Of a DNA stretch of 64,000 nt, positions 59,861 through 64,000 are shown in pieces. The position numbers and the translations under genes were made by a program. Source of the stretch: Ricinus communis. Taxonomy: Eukaryota > Streptophyta > Magnoliopsida > Malpighiales > Euphorbiaceae. Each line of letters begins with the position of its first letter. The first letter of the stretch is position 1. The DNA lies in NCBI RefSeq assembly GCF_019578655.1, contig NC_063264.1:26931688-26995687 (forward strand), in the 5' to 3' direction. The notes under the pieces were generated by a model. It was given only the letters and a program-made list of their open reading frames with translations. It had not been told where the DNA came from and did no database searches.

Positions 59861-61526
59861 ATATGTACGTGCAGACTTGCCTCTAGCTTCTTGATTACTT
59901 TCAATTTCGAGATGTAATTATATTGTAATTTTCACTTCGGGTTGTCATTTGGTAAATTTTCCCACTTTCGCGTGAAATTGATATCTTCTGCTTCGAGATG
60001 AAGAATAATTATTTTCCACTCCGGGTTCGGGATCTTCTACTTCGAGAAGTAACCTTGAGCGTAGATCGAGCATTTTCTTTCTTTTGAACTCTTTTTCATT
60101 TTCTATTACAAGTTAGTGGCATATATACAAGAGTACATTAAGCCAAAAGTAATAGAGTGCATGATATGCATGTTATCTATAACATGTAATGTATTTCTAA
60201 AAATCATCCTTCAGTTTAGACAGAGACATTCTGGTGCCCATCAGTATCAACACTTTAAGAGTTCCTACTCTTCAAGCACATATAATTGATTCACATCAAA
60301 GATCTGAAAGTCATGGTGATGATAAAAAGTGCGGATCTAGAAATAACTCAAGCATGCGAGGACTAGATATTTTTGCTTAGGGCCTGTATTGATACTTGTG
60401 CAACGACAGTTGGCTTTGCCATAATCTCATACAAATAGCAACTAAATCTCTTTTCTTTTCTTACTTTTACGCCTTAACTTTTGCCTAAGCCGCCCTTTCA
60501 GGTTTTCAACTTAGCATACTCTATTTTTTGTCTAAGCTGCCCTTTCAGATTTTCAGTTTAGCATTTTCTTTTCTTTATACTTTTTATTTTTTTTCTTTTT
60601 TCTCTTTTTGCAGATTTGGTTACTCGAGTACTTGTAATCTCTTTTATTAAGCGTGTAGATCATCCCACTGATTTTCAAGACTTTTCTTGAGATAAGATTT
60701 CTCGAATGAAAGCCGAAAGACTCTGATTTTGTCGATTTATTGTGCATGATATCAAGATTAATAGAGACTTGAGTGCTACAAATTCTTGAATTTTTTCCTA
60801 AGAAGCATAAGAACAAAAGTTGAAGAAAAATTATCTGTCTTTTATTCATATCTCATAGACTCTACTTCTTATTTTTTTCCTCAGTCTAGTAGTGTGCAAG
60901 TAATAAAAATTGATGTGCAAGTTTGACAAAAATTCTAATCAAATTTTATTCATCGATAAGGGCACAAACGGGTAAATTTACTTGAAATAGTCTAGATTGA
61001 TTTGTGAACTTATTGCCCCCGAGATTTGAACTCCTTTAAGCATCTTAAGCTTAATATTTTCTCATTTTTTTAACATGGAAGTTTCCAGCTCGATCTAAAT
61101 TTATTTTTGGAGTATGATGTAATGGGTCTTGCATGCTTCAGGATTATAACACTAATCTTAATCTCTTATATCTTTGGAGGTCCTTGCTTCAAGGTTGCTA
61201 TGTGATGAGCGATGAACTCGACCTTCTTGCCTTGCCCTTAGTATGTTGAGTAATTGTACTACCTTGAATTCAATCGTGCATATCAAGTATTATCTCTTTC
61301 TTTTTTCTTTTTCTCCTATTCTCGCTCACTTTTTTTATCTCTTCAAGAGTTATATTATATATAATAGAAATGTGCCTAGGATTATCATTTGTGCTCAAAC
61401 AAAATAAACCAATTCAAATAGAATTAATGTCAAACATACTCATATAATAATTATTTTCATGCAAAATACCATTAAGATAAAGCAAAACCAAAGTTTTATT
61501 GTTGATCCTAACTAAAAGCAAAATCA
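59861..61526. mobile_element. Noncoding part of a Tat/Ogre-like Gypsy remnant
   Basis: No intact ORF. A unit of the form GCCTAAGCCGCCCTTTCAGG followed by TTTTCAACTTAGCAT is duplicated at about 60485-60570. CTTCGAGATG and CACTTCGGGTT motifs recur at 59907-60050. It probably belongs to the element whose gag lies at 61527-61884. Confidence 0.45.
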
Positions 61527-61884
61527 TTATTCTAAATCGACATATGAATCTTGCGAAGCTTCATCATCTTCAGATGGTAGGTCTTCGATCTCTTTAGCTT
61601 GATATTTTTCTATGTACCATCTGGCTTTAGCATTTTTAATTTTTTCTCCTTGTAAGCCATCATCATACAAGCCCGTAAAGGTATTGGGATTCATCATTTG
61701 CAGCTTTTCCACTTAAGATGGGAGAATATTTCGGACTACCATCCAAACTTGATCCTTTTCAGAAGCTTGTTCTTCAATAAAACTGCTTTGTTTCTCCATC
61801 TAGTTAAGAAGTCGGAAAAAAACTCATTGAATTTTTGCTTTGTTGATTTCAAATTTCTTATAGAAACTTCTAGGTGAGCATTAT
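61527..61884 (-). pseudogene. Tat/Ogre-like Gypsy gag fragment
   Basis: The minus strand reads KSTKQKFNEFFSDFLTRWRN, then a frameshift, SEKDQVWMVVRNILPS, a stop, KLQMMNPNTFTGLYDDGLQ and an acidic end EDLPSEDDEASQD. The FSDFLTRWR and VVRNLLP motifs mark gag of Tat/Ogre-lineage Gypsy elements. Its upstream part is cut by the LTR insertion at 61885. Confidence 0.72.
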
Positions 61885-64000
61885 TGTCACGACCCGATCT
61901 GTGGACCCATGACTGGCACTAGAAAATGGGTAGACTTTGGCCACCAAAACTCGTAGTAAGCCTGATTAATCGACAATTCAAATATACATACATAAACATA
62001 CTATTCAACCAGCCCAACATGTCATTCACAAGTATCTAACTGGATGCTAACAAACATTTCATAACTTGTTACAGACCAAAATCAAACATAATATATCAGG
62101 TATACTACTGCGGAGAGTCTAGAATTTTAAATAATTCAAAATGCAAAAGACGATGGAGAACCTAACTGTCACCTGAAAAATTTAAAATTGAGACTGTTAG
62201 CCTCGAGAGTGAGTTAAAATCATATAATCCTATAATAATTACAGTCTCCTTAATAAAATATTTATTAAATCAGAATAACATATCATATTATATTAAAACA
62301 TATATCATGCCATAATTCAAATAAATACAATTTAAATACTTATAGGACAAGTGTCTCAGCAGAAAGGCTACTAGCATACTTTCGGCTCTCTTATTCCAAT
62401 AGGTCTGGCGCCCAGAGAGCGAAGCTCAACCAGGGTCCTTAAATCTAGCCTGGAAACTTGATTTCCAAATATGCCAGAGCCTAAAGAGCAATGCTCAACC
62501 ACGAACCTTCATCCGACAGTCAAATCTTCACAGCCCAGAGAGTTATACTCGACCGGGCAAAATCCAAAAATAACATTTTACTACTTCTCTCTGATTAATA
62601 CCGATGCGCACACAGTCCTGATGCAACCCATCAGGTAGCATGTTCTACTGTTACCTCATCTTGATGTCACAATCATAGTATCAATAATAATTATAAATAG
62701 TATAATCATAAGCAAACATAATTTATTCAATAGCATATTAAAAATTAAAATTTATAGTCTCAAGTATAGCGAACATGAAAATCAGATGTAATAATAATAA
62801 TAATAATAATATTAAAATAACAGTAAATATGATAGCAACTATATTAGAAATAATATTAATAACGATATCGATAATAACAAAAATAAAATTTATAATAATA
62901 ATGTTAATAATAATAATAATAATTATAAATCAATTAACGATGCATTTAATTTAGACATGACACAAAAGCAGTTGATTATATGATTTTAACTCACAGTTTT
63001 GCCGCGTTCTGCAGTCTGCTCCTACCCCTTGGGTGGAGCTAGATGGACAGATGAATTATCTATTCATGAAAATACTCAGTTAATAAGATATTCTTAATTT
63101 TTCCTAGGCCTAGACTCCTAGATTAGACTACTTAAAAAAATTCAGACTCAGAAATTCTACAAAAAATTCGGCAAAACCTCCTCTAAAATATGAGCGTTTA
63201 CCCCCAGTATGTTGGGTCTAGAACCTACCAGAAACACTTCAAGTATTCTGCAATTAACTAACGAAAGTCGAGCCACTAAAACTGCATTATTTTTCCCCAG
63301 CTCCGCAACACACCACAGATCACAATTAATTTCAAACTGTCCGTCATTAATATTTATTTCACAACCAACCCACACAAAGTTTTTTTGGTATTTAAACTAA
63401 TCAAACATAACCACATCTATCACAAAACAAAACAATAATTAATCATACCAATTAATTTGTAATATTTACATATTAAATCTAATTAAAATTAAATTATTTA
63501 TAATTGATAATTAATAGCAACAATATTTTTTAAAATCATAAAATAATTTTTAAGATCTAAATAAAGTTATACCAAGCAGAAAATCTGAAATCCTGCGCGT
63601 CCTGAAAACACCAGGGTTCGAAAGCCGGTACTGCCAACGGTGTCGAAATTCGAATCCGGAGGCACCTACATGAAGCTTGCGGTGTGAGGAGTTTGAAAAC
63701 ACTGAAATCATAGCCCAAATCTCGTCGGAGAACGTCAGATTGCGGCTAGAAAGGCGTTGCTCCGATGAGACTTCACCAAGGCTGCCGGCGATGATGGAGG
63801 CTGGAGGAAGCTTGGCTTAGGGTTGTTGACTGTGAGGGGCTTGTTTCCGGCCTCAGCTTTGTAAGGAGAAGGCGACAGGTGGCTGAAGCACGGTGGTAGC
63901 TCTCTCTTTCCCACGCTTGACGTTAGCAGTGGGGAGAGGAAGGAAGGAGGTACGGAGGGAAGAAGAGGCGGTGGTAGATGAAGGAAGGAGGTGATGAGGA
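61885..64000. mobile_element. Second copy of the 23274-26221 LTR family, cut by the window end
   Basis: Starts TGTCACGACCCGATCTGTGG and follows the first copy through GACTGGCACTAG, ATGGGTAGAC, GTAGTAAGCCTGA, the AGAGAGC-AATGCTC array (62400-62560), CCATCAGGT and CCTAGGCCTAGACTCC. It has diverged clearly. Base 61885 is the T of the terminal TG; ATTAT at 61880-61884 would be its target duplication. Whether it is a solo LTR or part of a full element cannot be told here. Confidence 0.82.
62788..62811. repeat. (AAT)n microsatellite
   Basis: Eight ATA/AAT units in the second LTR copy. A further AT-rich AATAAT stretch lies at 62893-62930. Confidence 0.9.

Noticed and set aside
1..64000. CRISPR arrays, riboswitches, bacterial terminators or phage systems
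   Set aside because: The window is plant nuclear DNA; the tandem repeats seen lack the regular repeat-spacer pattern.

Overview
This is nuclear DNA of a flowering plant, almost certainly a eudicot. It is AT-rich, its genes are split by GT-AG introns, and most of the sequence is retrotransposons, MITEs and organelle-derived insertions. I cannot name the species from sequence alone. There are no bacterial-type operons, CRISPR arrays or prokaryotic regulatory signals.

Only two host genes are supported. (1) On the minus strand, eight exons spread over 16.8 kb (19190 down to 2436) encode a 431-residue protein with two DJ-1/PfpI domains, the plant DJ1A/DJ1B architecture. (2) On the plus strand, eight coding exons (35276-50790) encode a protein of about 1322 residues with a TPL-binding-type region, PHD finger(s) and a GNAT acetyltransferase domain, recognised as an IDM1/ROS4-type histone acetyltransferase. 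From memory, the Arabidopsis counterparts are neighbours (At3g14990 and At3g14980), so the pair looks like conserved microsynteny, here divergently transcribed and pushed about 16 kb apart by repeats.

Layout: 1-2189, AT-rich intergenic DNA; 2190-19190, DJ1 gene. Its intron 4 holds an internally deleted Copia element (7219-10263, two 219-bp LTRs), and its intron 2 holds a second decayed Copia (about 13566-17916) nested with MITEs. 19191-20650, promoter side with degenerate short repeats; 20650-29945, an old retroelement region with a Gypsy gag relic, split by a complete 2948-bp solo LTR with perfect 5-bp target duplications (23274-26221); 29946-30310, probable mitochondrial insertion with an intact tRNA-Glu(UUC); 30640-31120, LINE RNase H relic; 33290-50790, IDM1-like gene with a plastid ndhB fragment in intron 2 and tandem repeats in a 5.2-kb intron 5; 52009-57757, truncated Sirevirus-type Copia on the minus strand; 58157-59060, related LTR fragment; about 59345-61884, a Tat/Ogre-like Gypsy remnant with a 21-bp minisatellite and a gag piece; 61885-64000, a second copy of the solo-LTR family, cut by the window end.

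I found no clearly new biological system. The most useful leads are the TE-laden introns of a gene next to an anti-silencing factor, the precisely bounded solo LTR and its second copy, the organelle transfers, a frame-preserving minisatellite, and an env-like position ORF in the Sirevirus remnant.
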